Below, in pieces: positions 6,669 through 8,820 of a DNA stretch of 8,820 nucleotides (position 1 is the stretch's first letter; each line of letters opens with the position of its first letter). The position numbers were made by a program, and so were the translations under genes. The DNA is taken from NCBI GenBank assembly GCA_963839365.1, contig CAWIUT010000008.1, positions 1 to 8,820 of the forward strand, given 5' to 3'. The notes under the pieces are model-generated. The model worked only from the letters and a program-made list of their open reading frames with translations. It ran no database searches and was not told where the DNA came from. Source of the stretch: DASSKA01 sp963839365. Lineage in GTDB: Bacteria > Actinomycetota > Actinomycetes > Propionibacteriales > Nocardioidaceae.

Positions 6669-8820
6669 ATGACCACCCAGACGGACAGCAGCACGACGGT
6701 CGGCACCGGCCGGATCGGCGACAGCCCGGTCCGCCCGGACGGGGTGCTCAAGGCGACCGGTGAGTTCGCCTACGCCAGCGACCTCTGGATGGAGGACATG
6801 ATCTGGGGCGTGACGCTGCGCAGCCCGCACGCGCACGCCCGGATCCGGTCGGTCGACATCGGTCCGGCCCTGGCCACGCCGGGCGTGTACGCCGTACTCC
6901 TGGCCGACGACGTGCCCGGTCGCAACGCGACCGGCCTGGAGCTCGCCGACCAGCCGGTGCTCGCCGACGGCGTGGTGCGCTACCAGGGCGAACCGGTGGC
7001 CCTGGTGGCTGCCGATCACCCGGAGATCGCCCGGCAGGCCGCCAAGAAGGTGGCCGTCGACTACGAGCCGCTGCCGCGGGTCACCGACGGGCGCCGCGCG
7101 CTCGACCCGGACGCCCCGAAGGTGCACCCGGACGGCAACCTGGTGCGCCACCTGAAGATCCGCAAGGGCGACCCGGAGGCGACCGCACCGGTCGTGGTCG
7201 AGATGGACTTCGAGGTCGGCATGCAGGACCAGGCCTTCCTCGGCCCCGAGTCCGGTCTCGCGGTGCCCGCCGAGGACGGCGGGGTGGACCTGTACGTCGC
7301 GACCCAGTGGCTGCACGTCGACCAGCGGCAGATCTGCCAAGCGCTGGGGATGCCGGAGGAGAAGGTCCGGCTGGCGCTGGCCGGCGTGGGAGGGGCGTTC
7401 GGCGGTCGTGAGGACCTGTCCATGCACGTGCACGCGTGCCTGCTCGCGCTGCACACCGGGAAGCCGGTGAAGATGGTCTACAACCGTGAGGAGTCCTTCT
7501 TCGGGCACGTGCACCGGCACCCGGCGTACCTGCACTACGAGTACGGCGCGCACCCCGACGGTCGGCTGGTCTACGGGAGGGCCGAGATCGTCTTCGACGG
7601 CGGCGCCTACGCCTCCTCGACCGCCGCCGTGGTCGGCAACGGGGGGACGATGGGGCTCGGCCCCTACCGGTTCCCGAACGTGCGCGTGGACTGCTTCGGC
7701 GTCTACACCCACAACCCGCCGTGCGGAGCGATGCGCGGGTTCGGCTGCGTGCAGGCCGCGTTCGCGCACGAGGCGCTGATGGACGAGCTCGCCGACCGGG
7801 TGGGCGTGGACCGGCTGCGGCTCCGGCAGCTGAACGGGATGACCGAGGGCGACGAGAACATCACCGGCCAGGTCATCGACTCCGAGGCCCCGGTCGCCGA
7901 GCTGCTGCAGAAGGTGCACGACCTGCCGCTGCCGGCTGCCCGCACCGGTGAGCCGGACCTGCGCACGCTGCCCGGTGGCGTCTCCAACACCACCCACGGC
8001 GAGTCGGTGGTGCGCGGCGTCGGCTACGCGGTCACCTACAAGAACGTGGGCTTCTCCGAGGGGTTCGACGACTACTCCACCGCCCGGGTACGGCTGGAGA
8101 CGGTGGCCGGCGAGCCGCTGGCCACCGTGCACACCGCCGCGGCCGAGGTCGGTCAGGGTCTGGTGACCATCGAGCAGCAGATCTGCCGCACCGAGCTGGG
8201 CGTGGACCACGTGGTGGTGCACCCCAAGAGCACCGCGGTCGGCTCCGGTGGCTCCACCTCGGCGTCCCGGCAGACCTACGTCACCGGCGGTGCCGTCAAG
8301 GCCGCCTGCGAGGCGGTCCGCCGGCTGGTTCTCGACCGGGCGTCGGTCGCCACGGGTCAGCCGGCCCCATCGCTCCGGCTCGAGGGGGGCAAGGTGGTCA
8401 GCCGGAGCGGCGAGGTGGTCGCGGCCTGGTCGACGTGCTCGGGGAGCAGCCGGTGGAGGAGACCGTGGAGTGGCGGCACCGGCCCACCGAGGCGGTGGAC
8501 CCGGAGACCGGTCAGGGCGACGCGCACGTGCAGTACGCGTTCTCCGCGCACCGCGCGGTTGTCGACGTGGACACCGAGCTCGGACTGGTCAAGGTGGTCG
8601 CGCTCGACACCGCGCAGGACGTCGGGCGGGCGCTGAACCCGCAGGCGGTGGTCGGCCAGATCCAGGGCGGCAGTGCCCAGGGCATGGGGCTGGCGCTGAT
8701 GGAGGAGATCGTGGTCCGCGACGGCGAGGTGCGCAACCCGTCGTTCACCGACTACCTGATCCCGACCATCCTGGACATGCCGCCGATGCGGGTCGAGGTG
8801 CTGGAGTACGCCGACCCGCA
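6669..8820 (+). pseudogene. pucD: Xanthine dehydrogenase-type molybdopterin-binding subunit, frameshifted and cut by window edge
   Basis: The large catalytic subunit, where purine hydroxylation occurs at the molybdenum-pterin centre. The first frame runs 585 conserved residues: the a/b hammerhead domain (about 20-135), QDQAFLGPESGLAVP (186-200), the cofactor loop GVGGAFGGRED (239-249), GAMRGFG (353-359, with the substrate-site Arg355) and the later GSGGSTSASRQTY. Near 8421-8427 the frame changes: as written it gives an Arg/Ser/Thr-rich tail ending at 8636. The next frame, from CTG at 8426, continues as LVDVLGEQPVEETVEW through IQGGSAQGMGLALMEE and FTDYLIPTILDMP to the window edge. One missing base, for example one C of a CCC run, explains this. 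The catalytic Glu region lies beyond the window. ATG at 6669 is 1 bp after the previous stop, with GAGAGGG 9 nt upstream. As written the product would be truncated and inactive. Confidence 0.9.

Noticed and set aside
6141..8222. Long minus-strand open frame opposite the deaminase and molybdopterin genes
   Set aside because: It is antisense to strongly conserved coding sequence, and its translation is a low-complexity His/Val/Arg/Pro-rich shadow with no recognisable domain.

Overview
The window is very GC-rich, with strong third-position G/C bias, GTG starts and tightly overlapping genes. The gene families fit a high-GC actinobacterium; the genus cannot be read from the sequence. It is a purine-oxidation locus built around a PucR-family regulator and a three-subunit xanthine dehydrogenase-type molybdenum hydroxylase.

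Layout: (a) Minus strand, 1-2075: a prolyl-oligopeptidase-family (S9A) serine peptidase whose 3' end runs off the left edge. (b) Minus strand, 2139-3671: a PucR-family transcriptional regulator, 63 bp upstream of the peptidase gene and in the same direction. (c) 3672-3935: a divergent intergenic region with a 13-bp inverted repeat and a 17-bp tandem repeat of almost six copies that contains no T on the + strand. (d) Plus strand, 3936-8820: an operon in the order FAD subunit, 2Fe-2S subunit, 8-oxoguanine deaminase-type amidohydrolase, molybdopterin subunit. Adjacent genes overlap by up to 4 bp or are 1 bp apart. The last gene runs off the right edge.

How it likely works together: the FAD, 2Fe-2S and molybdopterin subunits would form the heterotrimeric dehydrogenase that oxidises hypoxanthine and xanthine to urate. 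The deaminase between them would turn 8-oxoguanine into urate, so normal and oxidatively damaged purines converge on one product. The divergently read PucR regulator is the natural candidate to control the operon from the shared intergenic region.

Two things stand out. First, both the 2Fe-2S gene (near 4857) and the molybdopterin gene (near 8426) are broken by single-base frameshifts, although the protein sequence continues perfectly conserved in the next frame. This means either sequence errors or very recent inactivation of the dehydrogenase. Second, the T-free 17-bp repeat array in the regulatory region has no obvious explanation. I see no tRNA, rRNA, CRISPR array, insertion sequence or convincing terminator, and no clearly new multi-gene system; the unexplained element is the repeat array.
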